Below are positions 21,925-30,823 of a stretch of 64,000 nucleotides of DNA, piece after piece. Below the pieces are notes generated by a model. It saw nothing but the letters and a program-made list of their open reading frames with translations, did no database searches and was not told where the DNA came from. The position numbers were made by a program, and so were the translations under genes. Source of the stretch: Acinetobacter kookii. Lineage in GTDB: Bacteria > Pseudomonadota > Gammaproteobacteria > Pseudomonadales > Moraxellaceae. Numbering within the stretch: the stretch's first letter is position 1; every line of letters begins with the position of its first letter. The stretch spans positions 62,001-126,000 of the forward strand of contig NZ_FMYO01000002.1 of the NCBI RefSeq assembly GCF_900096895.1, read 5' to 3'.

Positions 21925-22329
21925 TTAGTTATCGGTTGCAAAAGCAATATCGCTGAGCCCGGCTTCACTCGCACGAGACATCACTTGAGCAACAGTGTCA
22001 TAACGTGATTCTTTATCTGCTTTCAGTACAATTGTCGGTTGGCGTTCTTCTTGACCAGCTTCGTTAAATTTTGTCTGTAACTCATCAAGCGTGAGCACCT
22101 TGCCATTCCAGGCAACTTCTCCACCTGCATTAATACTGATGGTGACGTTTTTAGGTGGCAAATCCATAATATCTGCCGTGGTTTTAGGTAAGGTTAATGG
22201 AATTGATGGGTTAGCAACGGTTGCTGTCACCAGGAAGATGATCATCAATACCAACATAATATCGATCAGTGGAATGAGATTCATCTCATTCATACCTACA
22301 TCGTTGTCTTCGCCCAATTGAAAGCCCAT
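21925..22329 (-). CDS. exbD: biopolymer transport protein ExbD
   Basis: ExbD forms the peptidoglycan-side rotor of the ExbBD motor that energises TonB. The 134-residue protein has one membrane helix (about residues 17-40) with the proton-path Asp in LIPLIDIMLVLMIIF, then a periplasmic domain. The start codon overlaps the exbB stop by one base (TAATG), so the two are coupled. It is the last gene of tonB-exbB-exbD. Confidence 0.95.
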   Translation of the reverse strand: MGFQLGEDNDVGMNEMNLIPLIDIMLVLMIIFLVTATVANPSIPLTLPKTTADIMDLPPKNVTISINAGGEVAWNGKVLTLDELQTKFNEAGQEERQPTIVLKADKESRYDTVAQVMSRASEAGLSDIAFATDN

Positions 22330-22949
22330 TAAGCTTGACCTCCAACCAGATTGTTTGTTGTTGCTTGAGTCGCTACCTGAGCTGCACTGTCCTGTTGCAA
22401 CATGGTGTCAATCAACAGACTGTGTGCCTGATCTTGTAACTCATGTGCCAAACCACGGTTCACACGGGTACAAATGTTATAAGCCAGTACTGCAGGAATC
22501 GCGACAGCCAAACCCAGACCGGTCATAATCAGGGCTTCACCCACCGGTGTTGCCACTTGCGCCAGACCAGCCTGACCACTTTTACCGACCGCAACCAGCG
22601 CGTGAAAAATACCCCAGACCGTACCAAACAAACCTACAAACGGTGCCAGTGAAGCAATGGTACCCAACACTGCAACACCTTTTTCAGCATTGGCTTTTTC
22701 AGCTGAGATTTGACGCAACAAAGCCTGTTCTGCAACAGCTTTACGCTGTTCAAAATTTAAAGGCGCAAATTTTGCCTTTAACTTGCTTAACGCTTGAGAG
22801 AGTTGAGCATAAGCTTGTTGCTTCAGTTGGCGAGTCCCCATTATACGTAAAACGAAGATGGTCCATGTCGCAATCGACATTGCCAATAACACGAAATACA
22901 GGGTTTTACTCACTGCATCTGCATGTTGCCAATAAACTGAAAAGTTCAT
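22329..22949 (-). CDS. exbB: biopolymer transport protein ExbB
   Basis: ExbB is the pentameric MotA/TolQ-type channel of the TonB energising complex. The 206-residue protein has three membrane helices (about 14-36, 105-130 and 145-170). It also carries the family signature LGTIASLAPFVGLFGTVWGI and the conserved GEALIMTGLGLAVAIPAV. AGGAG upstream supports the start. It lies 20 bases behind tonB. Confidence 0.96.
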   Translation of the reverse strand: MNFSVYWQHADAVSKTLYFVLLAMSIATWTIFVLRIMGTRQLKQQAYAQLSQALSKLKAKFAPLNFEQRKAVAEQALLRQISAEKANAEKGVAVLGTIASLAPFVGLFGTVWGIFHALVAVGKSGQAGLAQVATPVGEALIMTGLGLAVAIPAVLAYNICTRVNRGLAHELQDQAHSLLIDTMLQQDSAAQVATQATTNNLVGGQA

Positions 22950-22969
22950 ACTCGAACTCCTGATAAATG

Positions 22970-23764
22970 TTAGCCGCGTGGATTCACTGTCAATTCCAAT
23001 GGTAGGTTAGCCTTGATTGGATAAGCCACGCCATTTTCTTTGTACGGTTTGAATTTGGAACTACGCACTGAGCGTAAAATCTTTTCATCTAAAGCAGGAA
23101 CACCGGTCGAACGGACCATACGTACTGAAGTAATTACACCTTTTTCATTCGCTTCAATATACACCATGGCAGTACGCGTTTGGCCTTCCAAGTCGCTGTT
23201 GCTATAGGATGGCTTTGGCGAACGACTCCATTGTACTCCTGAACCACCAATCGAAACATTTTTTGGTGATGGCGGCGCAGGAGGCGCTACCGGAGCTGGT
23301 GGTGCAGGCGGAGTTGGCGCAGGTGGTGGTGTCACCGGAGCAGGTTTCACCACTCTCGTTTCAGAAATCGTCGTGCTCACTGTAGGTTTAGGCGGTGCTT
23401 CCACCGGTTTGATCACGGGTTTCGGTGCTTCTGCTTTTTTAACTTGTTGAACCTTTTCTACCTTCTTCGGTGGTGGTGGAAGCTGTTTTTTTACAATTTC
23501 AACCTGTTTCACTTCTTTCGGTTTTGGTGGTTCTTTTTTGGGTTCCGCTTTAGGCTTCGGTGGTAACGGTTTTGGTGGTTCTTGAATTTTTACAAAACGT
23601 ACCTTTAACGGTTCTTTTTCAATCGGTTTGAGTTCCGGGGCTTTCATTTGCCCTACCGCCCACAACACACCCATGTGACCCACCACCACCGCAAGCAAGG
23701 CAGTGATCACTTTCTTTTTCATTGGATTGGGAGTTTGCATATTTAGAGCGGAAGATTGACTCAT
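22970..23764 (-). CDS. tonB: energy transducer TonB
   Basis: TonB spans the periplasm and pulls open siderophore and vitamin receptors with energy from ExbBD. The 264-residue protein has an N-terminal anchor helix (about 18-36). A long Pro/Lys/Glu-rich stretch (60-180: repeated PPKP, KPV, PAPVTPPP) follows, then the C-terminal TonB box-binding domain (GVITSVRMVRSTGVPALDEKILRSVRSSKF). It heads the tonB-exbB-exbD operon. A Fur-like dyad lies upstream, as expected for iron regulation. Confidence 0.95.
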   Translation of the reverse strand: MSQSSALNMQTPNPMKKKVITALLAVVVGHMGVLWAVGQMKAPELKPIEKEPLKVRFVKIQEPPKPLPPKPKAEPKKEPPKPKEVKQVEIVKKQLPPPPKKVEKVQQVKKAEAPKPVIKPVEAPPKPTVSTTISETRVVKPAPVTPPPAPTPPAPPAPVAPPAPPSPKNVSIGGSGVQWSRSPKPSYSNSDLEGQTRTAMVYIEANEKGVITSVRMVRSTGVPALDEKILRSVRSSKFKPYKENGVAYPIKANLPLELTVNPRG

Positions 23765-23857
23765 TAAAATCAGTTACCTAATTTAAGCGATTGTAGATCT
23801 ATAAAGATTTTAGCAATCAGGCTCATCGGTTAGTACAATTAAAGCACGCCAATAATA

Positions 23858-23876
23858 AATGAGAAGTGTTTTCATT
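23858..23876. promoter_or_regulatory. Fur-like dyad upstream of tonB
   Basis: AATGAGAAGTGTTTTCATT is a near-perfect dyad. The core TGAGAAGTGTTTTCA fits the 7-1-7 Fur consensus at 10 of 14 positions by hand. It lies about 95 bases before tonB, a likely promoter position for an iron-controlled operon. Confidence 0.55.
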
Positions 23877-23924
23877 TGCAACTATTAAAATGCCCGTTTT
23901 GATGAGTTTTTTGAATCAAAAACG

Positions 23925-23953
23925 AAAAAGGCATGCCTAAAACATGCCTTTTT
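23925..23953. terminator. terminator behind purU
   Basis: A perfect AAAAAGGCATG/CATGCCTTTTT stem with a 7-base loop lies just beyond the purU stop on the minus strand. The T-rich arm makes it usable in both directions. Confidence 0.8.
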
Positions 23954-23974
23954 AATCAGTATAAATGGCAATAC

Positions 23975-24841
23975 TTATTGAAAAACAACCGTTTTGTTGC
24001 CATCCACAATAATACGGTCTTCCAGATGCCATTTCACGGCACGGGCCAAAACATTTCGTTCCACATCTTGTCCGAGTTCACGCAGCTGCTCAACGGTAAA
24101 ATCATGATTCACACGTTCCACATCCTGTTCAATAATCGGTCCTTGATCAAGGTCAGCAGTCACATAATGCGCTGTTGCACCAATCAGTTTCACCCCTTTG
24201 TCATACGCCTGTTGATACGGGTTTGCACCGACAAAGGCTGGCAGGAAGGAATGATGAATGTTGATGATTTTCATTTCCCACTTTTGCACGAATTCTTCGT
24301 CCAGAATCTGCATGTAACGCGCGAGGATCAGTAAATCGTTGCCCTGCATGATTTCATCAATTTTGGCATAGGCTTCACGTTTATTTTCTTTATTCACCGG
24401 CACCACTTCAAATGGAATGCCGAAGTTTTCCACCGCTTCACGCAAAGTTTCATGGTTGGAAACCACTTTGGTAATTTCACACGGTAAACCGCCACGCGCA
24501 TGACGCCATAACAGCTCAAGCAATGCATGATCCACTTTAGAAACCAGAATCCCGACTTTTTTCACATCACTGACCAGTGCCAGACGCCAGTGCATGTCAT
24601 AGCGTTCTGCCACATTGCTGGCAAACGTCTGGGTTAAACTTTCTTTACGACTTTGCAAGTTGTCCAGTTCAAATTCAACACGCATGAAATAGCGCCCGCC
24701 CTGAGCTTCAGTCGCGTATTGATCAAGTGCGGTAATATTTGCTCCCTGATGATACAAAAAGCTCGAAACAGCCTGCACGATACCTGGTTTATCTTCACAA
24801 GTAATCAGTAAACGTGCTGTGTTAGCAGTGGACATATTCAT
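23975..24841 (-). CDS. purU: formyltetrahydrofolate deformylase
   Basis: PurU hydrolyses 10-formyl-tetrahydrofolate to formate and tetrahydrofolate, balancing one-carbon pools and feeding formate to PurT. The 288-residue protein has an N-terminal ACT domain (LLITCEDKPGIVQAVSSFL) and a C-terminal formyltransferase-fold domain. The catalytic Asn/His/Asp set is visible in INIHHSFLPAF and ATAHYVTADLDQGPII. A GTG start five codons upstream is possible, but the ATG gives the usual N-terminus. A single-gene unit. Confidence 0.95.
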   Translation of the reverse strand: MNMSTANTARLLITCEDKPGIVQAVSSFLYHQGANITALDQYATEAQGGRYFMRVEFELDNLQSRKESLTQTFASNVAERYDMHWRLALVSDVKKVGILVSKVDHALLELLWRHARGGLPCEITKVVSNHETLREAVENFGIPFEVVPVNKENKREAYAKIDEIMQGNDLLILARYMQILDEEFVQKWEMKIINIHHSFLPAFVGANPYQQAYDKGVKLIGATAHYVTADLDQGPIIEQDVERVNHDFTVEQLRELGQDVERNVLARAVKWHLEDRIIVDGNKTVVFQ

Positions 24842-24919
24842 GTTGGTTAATATCACTAATCAGTTAAATTGAAAAACAAGCCGAGTATTCTAACGCTTTT
24901 TTCAGGCTTTCTAAATAGG

Positions 24920-25621
24920 CTAGCCTGCATCGTGTTTTTTACTGGACGATAAACTTTCAAAAAGCTCTGAAGGGCCGAGCGTTTCAAGTAAATGTTCATA
25001 GGTTTGACGGCTTTCACCACGCAGGTAAGCCCCTTCCAGAAATACCATCTGGCGCAATGCCTGCCAGACCCATTTTTCTTCCAGATGGTTCGAATCGGTA
25101 ATATGACCCGACATGTACAGGAAGTTGGTCCAGTTGGTCAAAACAATCCACAAGTTAATAATCAGGGCTTCAATTTCTGAATCGGTCATTTCCATTAGGC
25201 CCGCATTCACGAAAGCTTTATAGATTTTTTGCCCCTGCTGCATCACCTGCCCGGCAAAGCGCGGATACATTTTGCGAAAATCTTCATTATTTTCAACAAG
25301 ATGATAAACATCACGATGCAAAAAGCGATACGCCCAAAGCTGGCTGCTCAGCACCTGAAAATAACGAATTTTATCGTTGGCATCAAGCGGACGATCATCA
25401 GGCAATGCCAGCATCTCCAGAGTTTCGCCTTGATACTGCTCCATCAACTCTTTGATGATTTCGTTCTTATTGCGAAAGTGGTAATACAAATTACCTGGAC
25501 TCATATTCAGTTCAGCTGCAATATGATTGGTTGTTACAGAACGCTCACCGCGCTCATTAAATAACTGTAAGCTGAGCTGTAAAATACGTTCTTTGGTTTT
25601 CACCGTTTTGGAGTGAGACAT
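24920..25621 (-). CDS. TetR-family transcriptional regulator
   Basis: This repressor of about 233 residues has an N-terminal helix-turn-helix (KERILQLSLQLFNERGERSVTTNHIAAELNMSPGNLYYHFRNKNEII, in the first 60 residues). A helical ligand-binding domain follows. It is divergent from an aldehyde dehydrogenase with 116 bases between them, and a perfect dyad lies in that gap. Autorepression and control of the dehydrogenase are therefore likely. I prefer the ATG at 25621 (MSHSKTVK) to one six codons upstream, but neither has a strong ribosome binding site. Confidence 0.9.
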   Translation of the reverse strand: MSHSKTVKTKERILQLSLQLFNERGERSVTTNHIAAELNMSPGNLYYHFRNKNEIIKELMEQYQGETLEMLALPDDRPLDANDKIRYFQVLSSQLWAYRFLHRDVYHLVENNEDFRKMYPRFAGQVMQQGQKIYKAFVNAGLMEMTDSEIEALIINLWIVLTNWTNFLYMSGHITDSNHLEEKWVWQALRQMVFLEGAYLRGESRQTYEHLLETLGPSELFESLSSSKKHDAG

Positions 25622-25646
25622 CCTAAAGTAACCATTCATTCAATAG

Positions 25647-25660
25647 GTTAGCGAGCTAAC
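25647..25660. promoter_or_regulatory. perfect dyad, likely TetR operator
   Basis: GTTAGC-GA-GCTAAC is a perfect inverted repeat in the gap between the divergent TetR-type regulator and aldehyde dehydrogenase genes. It starts 26 bases from the regulator's start. Placement and symmetry fit a dimeric repressor's operator. Confidence 0.6.
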
Positions 25661-25737
25661 ACATAAAGTAACTTGACTATTTAGAGCTTTTACTCTAAAA
25701 ATTAAATTAATCGCTTTTTATTTAATGGTAGCAGGTC

Positions 25738-27186
25738 ATGAACAGTCAAACAAAAACAACTTCAATGACACCACATTCGTTTAATATTCAGCACTTATAC
25801 GACGTGCTAGAACAGCAAAAGCACGCTTATCTACGTCATTCTTTTCCATCGGCAAAAGAACGTATTGACCGTTTAGCGCGTCTCAAGCGTATCTTAGTTA
25901 AATATCAAGATCAATTTGCCGAGGCAATTAATCAAGACTATGGTAACCGTTCTGTGGGTGAAACCAAAATCGGCGAACTGCTCACCTGTCTTGAACAGAT
26001 TAAATATTATAGCAAGCATTTGACCGGTTGGATGAAACCATCGAAACGCCATGTTGGAATTATCCATCAGCCGGCAAAAGCCTGGGTGCAATGTCAGCCC
26101 TTGGGCGTGATCGGGATTATTGCCCCGTGGAACTATCCTTTATTATTGTCGGTGGGTCCGCTGATCTGTGCAATTGCAGCCGGTAACCATGCCATGATCA
26201 AAATCTCCAGCGCCTCTAGCCATTTTGGCCGTGCCTTGGAAAAAGCCTTAGGCGAAGCGTTTCCGACCGAACTGGTGGCCGTGATTAATGGTGGCGGACC
26301 CGTTTCCGATGCCTTTAGTCATTTAGCCTTTGATAAAATTGTTTTTACCGGTTCAACCGAAATTGGTAAAACCGTGATGGCAGCAGCCGCAGAAAACCTG
26401 GTGCCGGTAATTTTGGAGCTGGGCGGCAAATCACCGGTACTGGTTCATCCTTCTATTGATTTGCAAGATGTGGCACAGCGCCTGGCTGCAGGTAAACTCT
26501 GGAATTCAGGTCAAACCTGCGTGGCACCGGACTATATGTTCCTGCCTAAAGGTAAAACGGCCGAATTTATTGAACATTTTAAAGCCTGTGTAGAAGAGAT
26601 GTATCCGAGTATTGAGTACAATCAGGATTACACCTCGATTATTAATGACAAACAATACAACCGCCTGCAGGGCTATCTGGAAGATGCTCGTACCCAAGGT
26701 GCTAAAATTATTGAATTAAATCCGGCACATGAAGATTTAAGCAAAGTTCGTAAAATTGCGCCAACCATCGTGACCGGTGTCACCACGGAAATGCGGATTA
26801 TGAAAGAGGAAATTTTCGGTCCGATCCTTCCTATTCTGGAATATGATCAAATTGACGATGTAATTGACTTTATTAATAGCCGTCCTCGTCCACTTGCATT
26901 ATACTATTTCGACTTTGATCAGGCGCGTGCCGACTATGTCGCACAGCATACTCATTCAGGGCATTTCGGGCAGAATATGGTATTGACCCATGTGGCACAG
27001 GATGACTTACCTTTTGGTGGAGTCGGTGCTTCAGGTATGGGCAAATATCATGGTCCAGAAGGTTTCTTCAGTTTGTCGCATGAACGGTCAGTGATGTCTA
27101 ATCCAAAGCTGTATAGCTTAAAATTCATTCTCCCACCGTTTAACAAGCCGATTCACAAACTGATTTCCAAGACCCTTCTTCGATAA
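25738..27186 (+). CDS. coniferyl-type aldehyde dehydrogenase
   Basis: This 482-residue NAD(P)-dependent dehydrogenase oxidises an aldehyde to its acid. It shows VIGIIAPWNYPLLLS, the Rossmann loop FTGSTEIGKTVM, the general base in LELGGKSP and the nucleophile in NSGQTCVAPDY. The hydrophobic, basic C-terminus (KFILPPFNKPIHKLISKTLL) resembles the membrane-leaning tails of coniferyl and fatty aldehyde dehydrogenases. The substrate is not determined; the neighbouring TetR gene suggests induction by a lipid or aromatic. Confidence 0.9.
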   Translation: MNSQTKTTSMTPHSFNIQHLYDVLEQQKHAYLRHSFPSAKERIDRLARLKRILVKYQDQFAEAINQDYGNRSVGETKIGELLTCLEQIKYYSKHLTGWMKPSKRHVGIIHQPAKAWVQCQPLGVIGIIAPWNYPLLLSVGPLICAIAAGNHAMIKISSASSHFGRALEKALGEAFPTELVAVINGGGPVSDAFSHLAFDKIVFTGSTEIGKTVMAAAAENLVPVILELGGKSPVLVHPSIDLQDVAQRLAAGKLWNSGQTCVAPDYMFLPKGKTAEFIEHFKACVEEMYPSIEYNQDYTSIINDKQYNRLQGYLEDARTQGAKIIELNPAHEDLSKVRKIAPTIVTGVTTEMRIMKEEIFGPILPILEYDQIDDVIDFINSRPRPLALYYFDFDQARADYVAQHTHSGHFGQNMVLTHVAQDDLPFGGVGASGMGKYHGPEGFFSLSHERSVMSNPKLYSLKFILPPFNKPIHKLISKTLLR

Positions 27187-27348
27187 CTGATCAAGGCATG
27201 ATCTATTACACATGATCATGCCGCGTTTTTCTTAAATTCGCTTGTCTTTTAAGCGTATTTTTGGTATAAAACGCCCCTTGAATGATTTCATCCGTTTACT
27301 TTTAATGACTAGCCGCACAATCGGTGCTGTCTAGCAATGGAGTTCACC

Positions 27349-27585
27349 ATGTCTAAGGTTTGCCAAGTTACCGGCAAGCGTCCAGTCGTTGGAAACAATG
27401 TCTCGCACGCCAATAACAAAACCAAACGCCGGTTCGAGCCGAACCTGCATCACCACCGTTTCTGGTTAGAAAGCGAAAAACGTTTCGTACGTCTTCGTTT
27501 AACCACTAAGGGTATGCGTATTATCGACAAATTGGGCATTGAAAAGGTTGTTGCTGATCTTCGTGCTCAAGGTCAAAAGATCTAA
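27349..27585 (+). CDS. rpmB: 50S ribosomal protein L28
   Basis: L28 is a small, basic 23S rRNA-binding protein. The 78-residue sequence begins [20 protein letters not shown] and contains [13 protein letters not shown], both typical. The ATG at 27349 is chosen over an in-frame one four codons upstream because it gives the universal N-terminus. Only one Cys is present, so this is the zinc-free form. rpmG follows after 12 bases in the conserved rpmB-rpmG pair. Confidence 0.98.
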
Positions 27586-27597
27586 GGAGTCAGTACA

Positions 27598-27753
27598 ATG
27601 CGTGATAAAATTCGCCTAGTTTCTTCAGCTGGTACAGGTTATTTCTATACTACGACTAAGAACAAACGTACTATGCCGGAAAAAATGGAAATCAAAAAAT
27701 TTGATCCAAAAATCCGTCAACACGTAATCTTCAAAGAAGCTAAAATTAAATAA
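27598..27753 (+). CDS. rpmG: 50S ribosomal protein L33
   Basis: This 51-residue protein begins [20 protein letters not shown] and continues with [16 protein letters not shown], the standard L33 sequence. It has no zinc-binding Cys pairs, so it is the C-minus paralogue. An AAGGAG ribosome binding site lies ahead of the ATG, and a strong terminator follows. It is cotranscribed with rpmB. Confidence 0.98.
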
Positions 27754-27766
27754 TTTTGACTTCTTG

Positions 27767-27796
27767 AAAAAAGCGACCCTCCGGGTCGTTTTTTTT
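27767..27796 (+). terminator. rpmB-rpmG terminator
   Basis: A CGACCC/GGGTCG stem with a 3-base loop, extended by A/T pairs, is followed by nine T. It lies about 15 bases past the rpmG stop. Confidence 0.88.
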
Positions 27797-27905
27797 TGCA
27801 TTTTTTTTATTCGACTTGCTACACTTCTTGTTATTCTTTTTTTTGGCATTTTTTATGCTTATTCTTTTTTACCCTTAACTTTGGCTCAAGCTTAAGGAGT
27901 TTTTA

Positions 27906-29624
27906 GTGCCTCATGATGTAGATCTGATTATATTACTTGCCGTTGGCTTTGGACTGGCACTCATTTTTGGCTATATTGCTGCGCGTATTCGTCTCCCCCC
28001 TCTGATTGGCTACTTAGTTGCTGGTATTGTGATTAGCCCGAATACCCCCGGTATCGTAGGGGATATTCATCTTGCTAACCAGCTGGCTGAACTGGGGGTC
28101 ATGTTCCTGATGTTTGGTGTCGGGATGCACTTTTCCCTAACCGATCTGATGCAGGTACGGCGTATTGCCTTACCGGGTGCAGTACTGCAAATTGCGGTAG
28201 CGACCTTACTGGGCATAGGCGTTTCCATGATCTGGGGCTGGAACTTTGGCTCGGCCCTGGTGTTTGGCCTGAGCTTGTCCTGTGCCAGTACAGTGGTGTT
28301 ACTCAAAGCTTTGGGTGACCGAGGCTTAATCAACTCCGTAAACGGTAAAATTGCGGTGGGCTGGTTATTGGTTGAAGATCTGGTCATGGTGCTGGTTTTG
28401 GTCCTTCTTCCTGCCACTGCTGTTTTACTGGGTGGAACAGCAATTTCCGGCTCAGACCCGAATGCCAATATCTGGATGACCTTAGCTGTCACACTATTGA
28501 AAGTGGCTGGCTTTATTGCCTTTATGCTGATTGTGGGTAAACGTCTGGTTCCCTGGATTATGCAGATCGTTGCCCGTCTGGGATCACGTGAACTGTTTAC
28601 CTTGACCGTAGTGGCCGCTGCGGTTTCAATTGCCTTTGGTGCTTATAAGGTTTTTGGCGTGTCGATGGCACTTGGCGCATTTTTCGCCGGAATGGTGGTT
28701 AAAGAATCTGATTTCAGCCACCGTGCAGAGGAAGAAACGCTCCCGCTACGCGAAATTTTTTCCATTTTATTCTTTGTCTCGGTGGGCATGCTGTTTGATC
28801 CCATGATCTTAGTGCAGCAGCCTTGGCATGTCCTGGCCGTGGTGGCGATTATTATGGTGGGGAAAACCATCGCAGCAATGGCACTGGTACTGTTCTTCCG
28901 TTATCCAATTAACACCGCTTTAACCGTGGGTGCCAGCCTTGCACAAATTGGCGAGTTTTCTTTTATTTTGGCGACCTTAGGCGTTTCACTACATCTCTTG
29001 TCTTTAGAAGGACAAAACCTGATTTTGGCCGGCGCACTTATCTCGATTACGCTAAATTCATTTGTGTTCTCTGCCATTGAACCGGTACAGAACTGGATTC
29101 GTGAACGCTCGCATTTGGCCCGCTTGCTTGAACGTAGCGGTGACCCGCTGTCCATGTTGCCAGATGAAGTTTCACAAGAATATTTGCGTGATCAGGTGGT
29201 GATTGTCGGCCATGGTGAAGTCGGTCGTCGCATTACCAAAGCCTTAATGAAGCAGGATATCAAGGTAGTGATTGCCGAAGAAAACCGCGAGATCGTTGAA
29301 AGTTTGCGTGACAAAGGCATTGCAGCGGTATCGGGACGTGCAACCGAAGCTGGGGTACTCATTCAGGCCCATATCCAGCATGCCCGCCTGCTGGTGCTGT
29401 CTCCGATGGATATTCTGGATATTCATAAAATTGTCGATATTGCCAAAACATTGAATCCACAGATCCAGGTTCTCGTCTGTGCCGAAAGCAAGGAAGAAGC
29501 TGAAGTGATTCGCCGTGAAAATATCGGTCAGGTTTATTTTGCCAAAGAAGAAATGGCCATCAACATGACCAATCATATTTTAAACCAGATCCAGATTGCG
29601 CATCATCAGGCACCGACACACTAA
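27906..29624 (+). CDS. ybaL: KefB/YbaL-type cation:proton antiporter
   Basis: This 572-residue CPA2 antiporter has about 12 membrane helices in its first 390 residues, with RLPPLIGYLVAGIVISP and GVMFLMFGVGMHFS typical of the family. A cytosolic TrkA-N/RCK Rossmann domain (VVIVGHGEVGRRI ... VVIAEENREIV) follows. It likely exchanges K+ or another monovalent cation for H+. It begins with GTG; AAGGAG seven bases upstream supports that start. It is a monocistronic gene with a terminator behind it. YbaL is the closest named relative by architecture. Confidence 0.9.
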   Translation: MPHDVDLIILLAVGFGLALIFGYIAARIRLPPLIGYLVAGIVISPNTPGIVGDIHLANQLAELGVMFLMFGVGMHFSLTDLMQVRRIALPGAVLQIAVATLLGIGVSMIWGWNFGSALVFGLSLSCASTVVLLKALGDRGLINSVNGKIAVGWLLVEDLVMVLVLVLLPATAVLLGGTAISGSDPNANIWMTLAVTLLKVAGFIAFMLIVGKRLVPWIMQIVARLGSRELFTLTVVAAAVSIAFGAYKVFGVSMALGAFFAGMVVKESDFSHRAEEETLPLREIFSILFFVSVGMLFDPMILVQQPWHVLAVVAIIMVGKTIAAMALVLFFRYPINTALTVGASLAQIGEFSFILATLGVSLHLLSLEGQNLILAGALISITLNSFVFSAIEPVQNWIRERSHLARLLERSGDPLSMLPDEVSQEYLRDQVVIVGHGEVGRRITKALMKQDIKVVIAEENREIVESLRDKGIAAVSGRATEAGVLIQAHIQHARLLVLSPMDILDIHKIVDIAKTLNPQIQVLVCAESKEEAEVIRRENIGQVYFAKEEMAINMTNHILNQIQIAHHQAPTH

Positions 29625-29636
29625 TCTTTATTGCAT

Positions 29637-29667
29637 AAAAAAAGCGCACTTCAGTGCGCTTTTTTTA
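29637..29667. terminator. bidirectional terminator
   Basis: A perfect AAAGCGCACT/AGTGCGCTTT stem with a 2-base tip is flanked by A and T runs. It lies between the convergent antiporter gene and the 29.7-kb hypothetical gene. Confidence 0.85.
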
Positions 29668-29680
29668 GGTTCAAATAAGC

Positions 29681-29959
29681 TTAGCTCATATACTTCGGCT
29701 GTTCATCCACAATTTCAGCCTGCCATTCATTGACCTGCTTTTCCATCATGGCAAACAGAGCCGCCTGCATCATGTGCTGGGCAATCACCGGCGTTTGATC
29801 ACCAAGTAACGCTTTGACCTGATCATTAAACTGAATCTTAACCAGCGGTTCTTTTTCAGAGCCTGCATTTCGCAATGCCAACTCACCACCTTCAAGTTGA
29901 ACAAGTTCTAAAATCGCTTCTTGACTACCAAATAATTCTTTCAAATGTTCTATAGACAT
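29681..29959 (-). CDS. small conserved-looking protein of unknown function
   Basis: This 92-residue acidic protein has predicted helices and beta segments and no signal peptide or membrane helix. I start it at MSIEHLKELFG because GGAGG sits six bases before that ATG; a longer frame upstream lacks such a site. The middle (GELALRNAGSEKEPLVKIQF) looks like a small beta sheet. I recognise no family. It lies downstream of the DUF6586-like gene on the same strand. Confidence 0.75.
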   Translation of the reverse strand: MSIEHLKELFGSQEAILELVQLEGGELALRNAGSEKEPLVKIQFNDQVKALLGDQTPVIAQHMMQAALFAMMEKQVNEWQAEIVDEQPKYMS

Positions 29960-30066
29960 ATATCCTCCATGTTCAACATGGTGGCAAAGGGCTGTTGCAC
30001 TTTGCATTACTTAGACTATTTATATAAGGTCAATGACAGAAACTTCAAGAGCACTGGTCGTAAAGT

Positions 30067-30570
30067 TTAAAATTCAACCATTTCATTGCGAAAACCGTCA
30101 ATTAACTGGGTCAGGTCACGATGCCATTCACGCAGGATTTTGGTATCCGGCAACCAAGCTTGAGGGGTTTGAGTCACTTTAATAATCAGATTGGAAGAGG
30201 TTTCATCTTCAGGTTCTGGCGCACTCGGTTCCGGTGCATATTGACACATACGGTAGGCACGTTTTAGCTCGGCAATAAAACCCTGTTTCGCCAACTGCTG
30301 CATTACAGTCACTTCAGGCGAGACCTGCCCTTTTTCTGCCATATGTTCTTCAATGGATTTCAGGGTCGGAGCAAAGTCATTTAAACGGTAGTAACGCACC
30401 AACTCTTGTAAAAATGCCAATACTGCACCATGCAAATGAAATACAGCGGCTTCACGATGTGCCTGAGCCTGCTGAATGTGATCGGTCTGTTCCGCTTGTT
30501 GACATGCAAGACGTGCAAAATACAGTTTTTGATTGGTACGATCGGCATGAAAGCGAGCAACACGAGACAT
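30067..30570 (-). CDS. DUF6586-like protein
   Basis: This 167-residue soluble protein is mostly helical. The opening (MSRVARFHADRTNQKLYFARL) and the stretch EAAVFHLHGAVLAFLQELVRYY resemble the DUF6586 group found in Acinetobacter and pseudomonads. An acidic linker (PEPSAPEPEDE) precedes a short C-terminal helical part. No catalytic motif is seen, and its function is unknown. It may be cotranscribed with the small gene that follows it. Confidence 0.75.
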   Translation of the reverse strand: MSRVARFHADRTNQKLYFARLACQQAEQTDHIQQAQAHREAAVFHLHGAVLAFLQELVRYYRLNDFAPTLKSIEEHMAEKGQVSPEVTVMQQLAKQGFIAELKRAYRMCQYAPEPSAPEPEDETSSNLIIKVTQTPQAWLPDTKILREWHRDLTQLIDGFRNEMVEF

Positions 30571-30797
30571 GGTGATTTCCTAAGTTTTGGCGTGATTACA
30601 CTGTTAAGATTAAACGGTCTTTCAGAAAAATGACATTAAAAATTCTGGAAGATTAATTTCAATAAGTGAGAGATCTGCTGTCACTTCAATGATCATGGAT
30701 GATTTCAGCCAGAATAATTTACGTCCTTCCAGATTAAGAGATGGGGATTCAATAGACCAATTCAACCTGATTAAAGCCTGGTCATTTTGTCCATAAA

Positions 30798-30818
30798 AAA
30801 AGGAGCCTTGCTCCTTTT
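30798..30818 (-). terminator. terminator of the RRM gene
   Basis: An AAAAGGAGC/GCTCCTTTT stem with a 3-base loop lies just past the RRM gene stop. On the minus strand it runs into a T-rich tail. Confidence 0.8.
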
Positions 30819-30823
30819 AATCT

